Origin: Pelagomonas calceolata
Lineage: Eukaryota > Sar > Pelagophyceae > Pelagomonadales > Pelagomonadaceae
Assembly: GCA_918797485.1 (NCBI GenBank)
Contig: CAKKNE010000002.1
Coordinates: forward strand, 1,516,501 to 1,580,500
Length of the DNA: 64,000 nucleotides
Direction: 5' to 3'
Within the stretch, counting starts at the first letter, position 1. Every line of letters starts with the position of its first letter. The notes under the pieces were generated by a model. It ran no database searches and was not told the DNA's origin. It worked only from the letters and a program-made list of their open reading frames with translations. Below are positions 15,001 to 25,447 of this stretch, piece after piece. The translations under genes and the position numbers were made by a program.

Positions 15001-18000
15001 CCAAACAGTCACTGCAGATCTCCGAGTGCGGCTCGTTGCCCTCGCACTGGGAGTTCACGCACGCGAGACAGCTGTCCATCTCGACACTGCCTCCGTAATA
15101 GAACAAGCACCCACCTTTCCACTCGTCAATGCGCGCCCACAAACACACAGTCCGGTCCGCGTCGCCGAGCATGTCCTGCGTTGCCTCCCAGGGGAGCGTG
15201 ACGGCTGCTCCGTGCTCCAACACGATCGCCGTACCACCGTCTCGGCCCTCGGTCGTAGTCATGCTCTCGGGCGTGCCGTGCCAGCTGTGATGAGCGTCTT
15301 GCGTCGTCCCGTCGACGAACGGATAGTACGCCACCAGCGAACCCTCGAACAAATGGCTCGTCGGCACGGGCGTGACCGTCGGCGCCGCGCTCACGCTGCC
15401 GTAGAGCACCTCAATGTCCGACGCGTCCAGCGCGCTCGCGTAGACATAGACCTCGTCCAGTGCCGCGCTCAGGGAATCACTGTACATCTGGCTCATTCCG
15501 AGAGACATCCAGCGCCCCTCCTCTATCTTCGTGTCGAGGCTTAGAGTCTCCTGCAACTGCTGGTCGCCGTCGAAGTAGAAGGCCAGCGTCGACTCGCCGC
15601 CGCGGCTCGGGCCGTCGTACGTGAGACAGAAGTGATGAAATACTCGCCAGTCGATTGTGCGGCCGAGGCTGACTGACGCTCGAGTGTCGTCGGCGATGAT
15701 CACCAGATCGCCTTCCGCGGTGCCGACGCGCAGGCCAAAGGACGCATAGAGTTCGGTCTGTTCGTCGTGCGTGAGCCGTCGCCGCCGCCGCGTCGCATCG
15801 CCCGCAGGGCTGGAGCCGAGGGTAGGATGGTACGTCGGCCTTGGCACTGTCGGCCGAGGTGTCGGGGCGCTCGACGGTACGTAGCTCGGCGGCGCAGTCG
15901 TGGGGACCCGCGTGAGGTAGCTCGGCGCCGCGGTCTCCTCGACCGTCGGCTCGTAGGTCTCTTGCAACGTCGGCGCGTAGGTCTCTTGCAACGTCGGCGC
16001 GTACGATCCTGGGTCGGAGGAGCCGCCGTAGTGGAACAGGTAGCCGCCGTTCCACTCGTCAATGCGCGCCCAGAGACAGACGGTTCGATCGGCGCCACCG
16101 TCGAGGTCTCGCACCACCTCCCAGGGAAGCCAAACGGAGTCCCCGTGATCGGCGTCCAACACGATCGCCGTACCACCGTCTCGGCCCTCGGTCGTGGTCA
16201 TGCTCTCGGGGTAGCCGTTCCAGGTGTGATGAGCGTCTTGCGTCGTCCCGTCGACGAACGGATAGTACGCCACCAGCGAGCCCTCAAACAAATGGCTCGT
16301 CGGCACGGGCGTGACCGTCGGCGCCGCGCTCACGCTGCCGTAGAGCACCTCAATGGCCGACGCGTCCAGGGCGCTCGCGTAGACATAGACCTCGTCCAGC
16401 GCCGCGCTCAGGGAATCACTGTACATCTGGCTCATTCCGAGAGACATCCAGCGCCCCTCCTCTATCTTCGTGTCGAGGCTTAGAGTCTCCTGCAACTGCT
16501 GGTCGCCGTCGAAGTAGAAGGCCAGCGTCGACTCGCCGCCGCGGCTCGGGCCGTCGTACGTGAGACAGAAGTGATGAAATACTCGCCAGTCGATTGTGCG
16601 GCCGAGGCTGACTGACGCTCGAGTGTCGTCGGCGATGATCACCAGATCGCCTTCCGCGGTGCCGACGCGCAGGCCAAAGGACGCATAGAGTTCGGTCTGT
16701 TCGTCGTGCGTGAGCCGTCGCCGCCGCCGCGTCGCATCGCCCGCAGGGCTGGAGCCGAGGGTAGGATGGTACGTCGGCCTTGGCACTGTCGGCCGAGGTG
16801 TCGGGGCGCTCGACGGTACGTAGCTCGGCGGTGCAGTCGTGGGGACCCGCGTGAGGTAGCTCGGCGCCGCGGTCTCCTCGACCGTCGGCTCGTAGGTCTC
16901 TTGCAACGTCGGCTCGTAGGTCTCTTGCAACGTCGGCGCGTACGATCCTGGGTCGGAGGAGCCGCCGTAGTGGAACATGTAGCCGCCGTTCCACTCGTCA
17001 ATGCGCGCCCAGAGACACACAGTCCGGTCCGCGTCACCGTCGAGGTCTCGCACCACCTCCCAGGGAAGCCAGACGGAGTCCCCGTGATCGGCGTCCAACA
17101 CGATCGCCGTCGAACCGTCCCGGCCCTCGGTCGTGGTCATGCTCTCGGGGTAGCCGTTCCAGGTGTGATGAGCGTCTTGAATCGTCCCGTTGACGAACGG
17201 ATAGTACGCCACCAGCGAGCCCTCAAACAAATGGCTCGTCGGCACGGGCGTGACCGTCGGCGCCGCGCTCACGCTGCCGTAGAGCACGGCGACGGCCGAC
17301 GCGTCCAAGGCGCTCGCGTAGATGTAGACCTCGTCCAGCGCCGCGCTCAGGGAATCACTGTACATCTGGCTCATTCCGAGAGACATCCAGCGCCCCTCCT
17401 CTATCTTCGTGTCGAGGCTTAGAGTCTCCTGCAACTGCTGGTCGCCGTCGAAGTAGAAGGCCAGCGTCGACTCGCCGCCGCGGCTCGGGCCGTCGTACGT
17501 GAGACAGAAGTGATGAAATACTCGCCAGTCGATTGTGCGGCCGAGGCTGACTGACGCTCGAGTGTCGTCGGCGATGATCACCAGATCGCCTTCCGCGGTG
17601 CCGACGCGCAGGCCAAAGGACGCCGAGAGCTCGGTCGTGAGCCGTCGCCGCCGCGACGCTGGCGCGTAACTATACGAGTAGGAGTACGAGTAGGAGATTG
17701 CGTTCTCGCCTTCGTCGCCCTCGTCGGGGCCACACTCGTGCGGCAGCGATGCGACCGCCGAGTCGCGAGTGATGAGGTAGACTTCCTCATCTCCGACATC
17801 TTGCATGCACTGACAGTCGTTCTGGCAGTAGCAGTCGCCGCCGTCCACCCAGTCGATGGCCACCAAATTATCTCCGTACGCCTCCACACACATCTCCGAA
17901 CAGTCGCCCGGCGACGCCGTGCAGCCAATGTGCTCATCCAGATCGCTGTTGCACCACCCGTTCCCGGCGCCGTGGTTCGTCGTGCCGCTTGGAGAGGAGG

Positions 18001-21000
18001 TGAGGTCGCCGGACGTCTCGATGTTACATGACACGCAGTCCTCGTATGAGCACCCTGGCAACTGTCCCACCTCGTCGACCGTGCCGTCGAGGTCTTCGTC
18101 GTAATAATAGGTATTCGTACCCGGCTCGCAGGTGAATCGGCCGCCCATTTCGGCCGTAAAGTCGTGTGTCGCCGCGCAGTCGTCGCATGATTGGCATCCA
18201 AAGCCCTGCATCACCGTTCCATCCTCTCGGCACTCCATAACATGATACCCCGGCGTGCAGCCCTCGCCACTGCCTCCGTAATGGAACAGGTAGCCGCCTT
18301 TCCACTCGTCAATGCGCGCCCAGAGACAGACGGTTCGATCGGCGTCGCCGTCGAGGTCTCGCACCACCTCCCAGGGAAGCGTGACGGCTGCTCCGTGCTC
18401 CAACACGATCGCCGTACCACCGTCTCGGCCCTCGGTCGTGGTCATGCTCTCGGGCGTGCCGTGCCAGGTGTGATGAGCGTCTTGCGTCGTCCCGTTGACG
18501 AACGGATAGTACGCCACGAGCGAGCCCTCAAACAAATGGCTCGTCGGCACGGGCGTGACCGTCGGCGCCGCGCTCACGCTGCCGTAGAGCACCTCAATGT
18601 CCGACGCGTCCAAGGCGCTCGCGTAGATGTAGGCCTCGTCCAGCGCCGCGCTCAGGGAATCACTGTACATCTGGCTCATTCCGAGAGACATCCAGCGCCC
18701 CTCTTCTATCTTGGTGTTGAGGCTTAGAGTCTCCTGCAATTGCTGGTCGCCGTCGAAGTAGAAGGCCAGCGTCGACTCGCCGCCGCGGCTCGGGCCGTCG
18801 TACGTGAGACAGAAGTGATGAAATACTCGCCAGTCGATTGTGCGGCCGAGGCTGACTGACGCTCGCGTGTCGTCGGCGATGATCACCAGATCGCCTTCCG
18901 CGGTGCCGACGCGCAGGCCAAAGGACGCATAGAGTTCGGTCTGTTCGTCGTGCGTGAGCCGTCGCCGCCGCCGCGTCGCATCGCCCGCAGGGCTGGAGCC
19001 GAGGGTAGGATGGTACGTCGGCCTTGGCACTGTCGGCCGAGCTGTAGGAGCGCTCGACGGTACGTAGCTCGGCGGTGCAGTCGTGGGGACCCGCGTGAGG
19101 TAGCTCGGCGCCGCGGTCTCCTCGACCGTCGGCTCGTAGGTCTCTTGCAACGTCGGCTCGTAGGTCTCTTGCAACGTCGGCGCGTACGATCCTGGGTCGG
19201 AGGAGCCGCCGTAGTGGAACAGGTAGCCGCCGTTCCACTCGTCAATGCGCGCCCAGAGACAGACGGTTCGATCGGCGTCACCGTCGAGGTCTTGCACCAC
19301 CTCCCAGGGAAGCCAGACGGAGTCCCCGTGATCGGCGTCCAACACGATCGCCGTACCACCGTCTCGGCCCTCGGTCGTGGTCATGCTCTCGGGGTAGCCG
19401 TGCCAGGTGTGATGAGCGTCTTGCGTCGTCCCGTCGACGAACGGATAGTACGCCACCAGCGAGCCCTCAAACAAATGGCTCGTCGGCACGGGCGTGACCG
19501 TCGGCGCCGCGCTCACGCTGCCGTAGAGCACGGCGACGGCCGACGCGTCCAAGGCGCTCGCGTAGATGTAGGCCTCGTCGAGGGCGCCGGTCAGCGGGCG
19601 ATCGTACGTGGCGTCGGTGCCGAGGCGCATGGCCGTCCCTTCCGGCGCCGTGTCGAGGAGCACATTCTCGGTCCACTGCTTGTCGCCGTCGAAGTAGAAA
19701 GTAAGGTCCGAGTTCCCGCCTCGGCTGGGCCCGTCATACGTGAGACAGAAGTGATGGAATTCTCGCCAGTCGATTGTGCGGCCCAGGTCAACGGTTCGAC
19801 TCCCGCCCACGATCTCGAGCTGGCCCTCAACGGTTCCGGCGCAGAGGCCAAATGTCTCCTCCGCATACTCTACCGTGTGGTCCGCGCCCGTCGCAGTTTC
19901 GGCTGAGTACGAGTACGAGTAGGATCCGGCGAGGCGGCGTCGCCGCCTCGACGCCGACGAACCGCCGTACGAGTAGGAGTAAGAGTAGGAGTACGACTGG
20001 GACATCCTCGACGCCGTCGAGCCGCCGTACGAGTAGGAGTAAGAGTAGGACAGCGCGGCCCCGGTGGTGTCCTCATCCCCGCGGGCGCAGTAATCCGTCG
20101 CCCAGGTGCCGTCGCAGTTCGCCTCCTCGATGAACGCGACGCAGTCATACTTGGACTGGTCCTCGCCATAGGATTGGATGGAGTAGCGCAGCACGAAATT
20201 CTCCGGGCAGCACCCCTGTGATGCGACCTCCTCCAACGTCGTGGCGCCATTGCAGTTGGCGAATTCGCAACCGTAGCAATACGTGCAGCAGCTTGCGCCG
20301 TCGCCGCCGCTGCTGGTCCCGTGCGAACTGTCACCGCCGTAGTAGAACAAGCACCCACCGTTCCACTCGTCGATTCGCGCCCACATACACACAGTCCGGT
20401 CAGCGTCGCCGAGCACATCCTGCGTCGCCTCTGGGGGCAGCGTGACGGCAGCTCCGTGGTCCAGGGCGATCGCCGTACCACCGTCTCGGCCCTCGATCGT
20501 GGCCATGGTCTCGGGCGTGCCGTCCCAGGTGTGATGAGCGTCTTGCGTCGTCCCGTTGACGAACGGATAGTACGCCACGAGCGTGCCCTCGAACAAATGG
20601 CTCGTCGGCACCGGCGTGACCGTCGGCGCCGCGCTCACGCTGCCGTAGAGCACCTCAATGTCCGACGCGTCCAGGGCGCTCGCGTAGACATAGACCTCGT
20701 CCAGCGCCGCGCTCAGGGAATCACTGTACATCTGGCTCATTCCGAGAGACATCCCGGTACCATCGTTGGTCTTGGTGTTGAGGCTTAGAGTCTCCTGCAA
20801 CTGTTGGTCGCCGTCGAAGTAGAAGGCCAGCGTCGACTCGCCGCCGCGGCTCGGGCCGTCGTACGTGAGACAGAAGTGATGAAATACTCGCCAGTCGATT
20901 GTGCGGCCGAGGCTCACTGACGCTCGCGTGTCGTCGGCGATGATCACCAGATCGCCTTCCGCGGTGCCGACGCGCAGGCCAAAGGACGCATAGAGTTCGG

Positions 21001-24000
21001 TCTGTTCGTCGTGCGTGAGCCGTCGCCGCCGCCGCGTCGCATCGCCCGCAGGGCTGGAGCCGAGGGTAGGATGGTACGTCGGCCTTGGCACTGTCGGCCG
21101 AGGTGTCGGGGCGCTCGACGGTACGTAGCTCGGCGGCGCAGTCGTGGGGACCCGCGTGAGGTAGCTCGGCGCCGCGGTCTCCTCGACCGTCGGCTCGTAG
21201 GTCTCTTGCAACGTCGGCGCGTACGACCCTGGGTCGGAGGAGCCGCCGTAGTGGAACAGGTAGCCGCCGTTCCACTCGTCAATGCGCGCCCAGAGACAGA
21301 CGGTTCGATCGGCGTCGCCGTCGAGGTCTTGCACCACCTCCCAGGGAAGCCAAACGGAGTCCCCGTGATCGGCGTCCAACACGATCGCCGTACCACCGTC
21401 CCGGCCCTCGGTCGTGGTCATGCTCTCGGGGTAGCCGTTCCAGGTGTGATGAGCGTCTTGCGTCGTCCCGTCGACGAACGGATAGTACGCCAACAGCGAG
21501 CCCTCAAACAAATGGCTCGTCGGCACGGGCGTGACCGTCGGCGCCGCGCTCACGCTGCCGTAGAGCACGGCGACGGCCGACGCGTCCAGCGCACTCGCGT
21601 AGATGTAGGCCTCGTCGAGGGCGCCGGTCAGCGGGCGATCGTACGTGGCGTCGGTGCCGAGGCGCATGGCCGTCCCTTCCGGCGCAGTGTCGAGGAGCAC
21701 ATTCTCGGTCCACTGCTTGTCGCCGTCGAAGTAGAAAGTAAGGTTCGAGTTCCCGCCTCGGCTGGGCCCGTCATACGTGAGACAGAAGTGATGGAATTCT
21801 CGCCAGTCGATTGTGCGGCCCAGGTCAACGGTTCGACTCCCGCCCACGATCTCGAGCTGGCCCTCAACGGTTCCGGCGCAGAGGCCAAATGTCTGCTCCG
21901 CATACTCTACCGTGGTGTAGTAGTCGTCTGCTGTTCCGTAGTACACGCCGTCGTTGGTGTAGTAGTCGTCTGCTGCTCCGTAGTACACGCCGTCGTTGGT
22001 GTAGTAGTCGTCTGCTGTTCCGTAGTACACGCCGTCGTTGGTGTAGTAGTCGTCCGCTGCTCCGTAGTACACGCCGTCGTTGGTGTAGTAGTCGTCTGCT
22101 GCTCCATAGTAATATGGCTGCTGGTCCGCGCCCGTCGCAGTTTCGGCTGAGTACGAGTACGAGTAGGATCCGGCGAGGCGGCGTCGCCGCCTCGACGCCG
22201 ACGAACCGCCGTACGAGTAGGAGTAAGAGTAGGACATCGCGGCCCCGGTGGCGTCCTCGCCGTCGTTGGTGTAGTAGTCGTCTGCTGCTCCGTAGTACAC
22301 GCCGTCGTTGGTGTAGTAGTCGTCTGCTGCTCCGTAGTACACGCCGTCGTTGGTGTGGTAGTCGTCTGCTGCTCCGTAGTACACGCCGTCGTTGGTGTAG
22401 TAGTCGTCTGCTGCTCCGTAGTACACGCCGTCGTTGGTGTGGTAGTCGTCTGCTGCTCCGTAGTACACGCCGTCGTTGGTGTAGTAGTCGTCCTCACCCC
22501 CCCGTGCGCAGTAATCGGTCACCCAGGTGCCGTCGCAGTTCGCCTCCTCGATGAACGCGACGCAGTCATACTTGGACCGGTCCTCGCCATAGGATTGGAT
22601 GGAGTAGCGCAGCACGAAATTCTCCGGGCAGCACCCCTGTGATGCGACCTCCTCCAAAATCGTGGCGCCATTGCAGTTGGCGAATTCGCAACCGTAGCAA
22701 TACGTGCAGCAGCTTGCGCCGTCGCCGCCGCTGCTGGTCCCGTGCGAACTGTCACCGCCGTAGTAGAACAAGCACCCACCTTTCCACTCGTCGATACGCG
22801 CCCACAAACACACAGTCCGGTCGGCGTCGCCGAGCATGTCCTGCGTTGCCTCCCAGGGAAGCGTGACGGTCGCTCCGTGCTCCAGCACGATTGCCGTACC
22901 ACCGTCTCGGCCCTCGGTCGTGGTCATGCTCTCGGGCGTGCCGTGCCAGGTGTGATGAGCGTCTTGCGTCGTCCCGTTGACGAACGGATAGTACGCCACG
23001 AGCGAGCCCTCAAACAAATGGCTCGTCGGCGCAGGCGAGACGGTCGGCGCGATCGACGGAAGGGCGGTCGGCATACCGGTAGGCATACCGGTAGGCACGT
23101 TCGTCGGCTGTGGGCTGGGCCCGGGCGTCGGGACGGTCGTCGGACAGTTGCCTTGCGTGACGCCGCATGACGTCGACGCGCACTGGGTGTTGTCGAACGC
23201 TCTGACCAGCCACACGTGGTCGTCCAGGCACCAGCCGAGGTCCTGGTCGAAGGCCGAGGCGCCGTTGAACATATCCACTATGCTTGTGGCACTTTGGACC
23301 GCCCAACCACCAATGTCTTGGTTAAACGACGAGGCGCTACTGAACATCCTAATAAACGTGTTGACGCTGGAGGTTTCCCACGCGCTGATGTCCTGGTTGA
23401 AGCCCGAAGCCTTGGTGAACATGGAGTTCATTGTTGTGACGCTGTGGACCGCCCAATCACCGATGTCCCGGTTAAAGGCCGAGGCGGTGTCGAACATGAA
23501 GTCCATCCTTGTGACGCCAGCAGTATCCCACCCACTAATGTCCTCGTTAAAGGACGAGGCTTCGTAGAACAACCATGACATGTCCGTCACCCCTGATGTG
23601 TCCCACGTAGAAATGTGGCCGTACGTCGCCTCGGCGGCCGCTGCGTCGTGGAACCACGCAGTTACGGCCGTTCTAATCGTCGTGTCGTCCATGACGTAGC
23701 CGTCGTACGAGTACGAGCCCTGGTCGCCCGCGGAGCTTGTCTCGTACGAGTACGAGCCCTGGTCGCCCGCGGAGCTTGTCTCGTACGAGTACGAGCCCTG
23801 GTCGCCCGAGGCCTCGTACGAGTACGAGCCCTGGCCGCCCGAGGCCTCGTCGTCGTACGTCTCGTCGTCGTACGTCTCGTCGGACTGGAGCCGACTCCTC
23901 GCGTCTGTGACCCACGTGTGCGCGAGGAGATGCTCGGCGAAGCTTCCAAATTTGTGCCAGTCCGCGCCACCCCGCGTCGCACGGCCCATGCGCGGCTCCG

Positions 24001-24931
24001 CGTCGCCTCGGAGCAGCACGACGTCGGCGTACCTTCCCGCGCGCCGCCCGGCGTGGTAGACTTCGCTGAGCATGTACGGTCCGGTCGTCCGAAGGACGTC
24101 GGCGTCGCCGGGCGCGCCGGCCGCCGCCAGCGTCCGGTTCGCGGCCTCGTCGAGCGCGTCGACCAGCAGCGGGTGGTCGGGTCGCGCGCCGAAGGCGTAG
24201 TTGCCGACTTGCCAGTGTTCCCGCGCGTCCAGGACGTTCCTGCGGTGTCTTTCGAAAAACGCGTCGTCGGAGAGCCACCATTCCATGGGGAGCACGGCCG
24301 CGTGCGCGACGAGCGGCTCCAGTGACCGCTTGGCGTACACGTCGACGTCGAAGTAGAAGCCGCCCTCCCGCGCGACGACCGCCAGCCGGAACAGATCCGC
24401 GCGCATCACGACGCGCGGCGCGGCCTCGTACGCCTCGAGGATCCGCGTCCCCGCGTAGGCCCTCGCCATGTATTCCCGCGCGGCGGCGTCGTCGAAAAAT
24501 ACGCGCTCGAAGCCGGGGCTGGTCGTTTCGAGTCGTCGAGCGAGGTCCGCGTCGACGTCGGCCGCCGACCGCGCCGTCTGGAAGACGCGCCGCGGGATGC
24601 GCGGCGCTTGCGCCGCGAGCGTCCGTTCGAGGTCCGCGTCGACGTCGGCCGCCGACCGCGCCGTCTGGAAGACGCGCCGCGGGATGCGCGGCGGGGCCGA
24701 GTCTGCCGGCGCCTTCGCCGCGAGCGTCCGTTCCACGCCCGCGGCGCCGGGCTGCCCCAGCAGGCGGCGGGCGCACGCGGCTGCAGCGGCACCGCCGCCG
24801 GCCACGTAAAAGGCCCCACTCAGGAACACCGCGAGGCACGCAGCCACGGCTACGTGCTGCCGCCGCGCCATTTGACTTGTACGTGTGGCCCAGCGCAGGC
24901 GGGGGAGCGGATCAGGGTGCCCCTCAGCCAT
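1..24931 (-). CDS. Giant GT32 glycosyltransferase - BspA/DUF285 - LamG repeat protein, 3' partial, one internal frame break
   Basis: The frame opens at 24931 and can be followed to base 1, so at least about 8,300 residues are encoded and the end lies outside the window. A second Met at 24871 (MARRQ, then a hydrophobic stretch) gives a classic short-tailed type II signal anchor and may be the real start. Order from the N-terminus: signal anchor; GT32/OCH1-like sugar transferase with the DXD motif FDVDVYAKRSLEPL near residue 195; four SYSYE repeats; a BspA-type DUF285 block; then about 22 LamG-like jelly-roll modules joined by Pro-Thr-rich linkers (VTPVPTSHLFEG). The frame stays open apart from a net 4-nt loss at about 13981-14030. 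A Golgi or cell-surface glycan-binding role is inferred. It could also be two or more genes read as one. No introner is present in it. Confidence 0.8.
625..1032 (-). repeat. Direct repeat of a Cys-rich cassette (two copies of about 135 bp)
   Basis: Nearly the same 135-bp stretch occurs at about 625-763 and 895-1032, on either side of a Ser-Tyr/Arg cassette. It encodes a Cys-rich peptide (CDSCSACYITGSCASNDE ... CLAGGGLWCGA). Both copies are in frame within the insert of one LamG module. Confidence 0.75.
1426..3513 (-). repeat. Recent 1.07-1.08 kb tandem duplication of a LamG module
   Basis: Units at about 1426-2430 and 2491-3513 are almost identical over most of their length (offset 1065 bp at one end, 1083 bp at the other). 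The difference is an 18-bp gain extending a Ser-Tyr run. Both encode the variant start TTHEYEYDLVAYYPM and the C-half KDRPRNVTFYVDGVAEDTW-type segment, which differ from the main array. Confidence 0.8.
4140..4775 (-). repeat. Second BspA-type (DUF285) block nested in a LamG module
   Basis: Repeats such as SVGAVTDMQGMFEYALSFDQ and the opening MDDTMIRTAVTAWFDDAA mirror the first block at 23150-23700. An N-half LamG (about 5360-5090) precedes it and a C-half LamG (about 4000-3650, FGLRAGTKDGVLEIV) follows. The whole block therefore sits in the loop where other modules carry Cys-rich or Ser-Tyr cassettes. Confidence 0.75.
13975..14035 (-). other. Frame break in the LamG array
   Basis: Compared with the equivalent stretch at about 16917-16980, this place has a 2-nt loss, a 2-nt gain and a 4-nt loss within 60 nt, net minus 4. 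The reading frame from the N-terminus is lost here, while the correct frame continues open from here to base 1. Small clustered indels inside a near-identical repeat array look more like a consensus error than a real mutation, but a true pseudogenising change cannot be excluded. Confidence 0.7.
21905..22500 (-). repeat. Two blocks of a 42-bp coding minisatellite
   Basis: The 14-residue unit DDYYTNDGVYYGAA is repeated about 5 times at 22258-22495 and about 4.5 times at 21914-22115. The two blocks flank a Ser-Tyr/Arg-run cassette inside one LamG insert. Y/H and A/T variants alternate between units. The unit length is a multiple of three, so copy-number change keeps frame. Confidence 0.9.
23150..23700 (-). 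repeat. First BspA-type (DUF285) repeat block
   Basis: About six repeats of roughly 30 residues follow the pattern W-x-V/T-x2-V-T-x-M-x2-MF-x2-A-x2-FN-x-DI, for example SVTTMNSMFTKASGFNQDIS. This is the DUF285/BspA leucine-rich-like family found in surface proteins of bacteria and many algae. The block ends with a Cys-containing cap (WCLDD...CASTSCGVTQGNC) before the first Pro-Thr linker. Confidence 0.8.
23700..23840 (-). repeat. SYSYE / AGDQGSYSYET tandem peptide repeat
   Basis: Four near-identical copies of a Gly-Ser-Tyr repeat (core DQGSYSYE) lie between the glycosyltransferase and the first BspA block. The same Ser-Tyr alternation returns in many of the LamG inserts. It is low-complexity and probably an extended, surface-exposed linker. 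Confidence 0.8.
23890..24800 (-). other. GT32/OCH1-like glycosyltransferase domain
   Basis: This is the N-terminal enzyme part of the giant gene. PRIPRRVFQTARSAADVDAD, then RADLFRLAVVAREGG and FDVDVYAKRSL, match the usual GT32 order: entry strand, acidic helix, and DXD for metal and nucleotide-sugar binding. Family members are Golgi mannosyl- or hexosyltransferases. The entry segment IPRRVFQTARSAADVDADL occurs twice in tandem (about 24535-24745), a local duplication of roughly 30 codons. The donor and acceptor sugars cannot be told from sequence. Confidence 0.75.
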
Positions 24932-25447
24932 CCAGGGGCTGCCCCCCTATCCCCCGCGCGTCGGCCCCGGCTCCCTCCAAGGGGCAGGGCCCATGGGATG
25001 CAGCTATAACTAATGTGTGCAACGCAGCTTGGTCCGTCCCGCGTCGCACACGGGCAGCCTTTTGCCGGTCACTGGCGCTTTGCGGCGCTTTTTTGAGAAC
25101 CCGGACCTTCGGCCGGGGCCGCGCGAGGGAGGGGAGGCCTCGGGCGCCGCGCACGAGACCTCCCCGGACTTACGTTGAGGACGCGCGCGGTCGGGCAGCA
25201 CCAGCGCGCGGTCCGCCGCGCGGTCGGGAGCGGATGCGGTGCCTCGCGGCGCGTGACGCGGTCCGTTCGCGGTTTGAGGGGGTCAGGCGACGTCGTTTCC
25301 TAGAATCATGGCGGTGGGTGTTTTTTTATGCGATTTCGAGTGCATTCGGCCGCGACGCGGGGTCCCGAGAGGTGCTCGGCCGTGGCGCGGCGAGGAGCGG
25401 TGCTGGAGATGTCGACACTTAAGAGACAGCAATAATTAGGAGTAGCG
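24932..25447. other. Intergenic, 5' side of the giant gene
   Basis: This 516-bp gap lies between the start of the giant gene and the end of the cyclin Y gene, both on the minus strand. It should hold the giant gene's promoter and the cyclin 3' end. I see no convincing coding frame, TATA box or repeat. Confidence 0.5.

Larger units (their letters stand above)
4870..23040 (-). repeat. Tandem array of about 18 LamG-like modules
   Basis: Module starts (HLFEG-type motif) lie near 23020, 21510, 20597, 19480, 18535, 17228, 16290, 15350, 14287, 13355, 12292, 11377, 10312, 9398, 8550, 7530, 6217 and 5355, a period of about 0.85-1.5 kb. Each has an N-half (AYYPFVDG ... RTVCLWARIDEW), a variable insert, and a C-half (FGLRVGT ... 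FHHFCLTYDGPSRGG ... LDEVYVYASALDAS). Two C-half types occur: type A with DKQWTENVLLDT and type B with DQQLQETLSL. In the middle of the array they often alternate. Very high identity between copies points to recent unequal exchange or conversion. Confidence 0.85.

Noticed and set aside
21905-22500. Possible CRISPR-like array (regular short repeats)
   Set aside because: The units are contiguous 42-bp tandem repeats without unique spacers, lie in a coding frame, and belong to a eukaryotic gene.
4879-22902. Dozens of long Arg/Pro/Ala-rich frames on both strands within the LamG array
   Set aside because: They are shadows of the repeated minus-strand frame in high-GC DNA. The same shadow sequences recur in each module and show no family signal.
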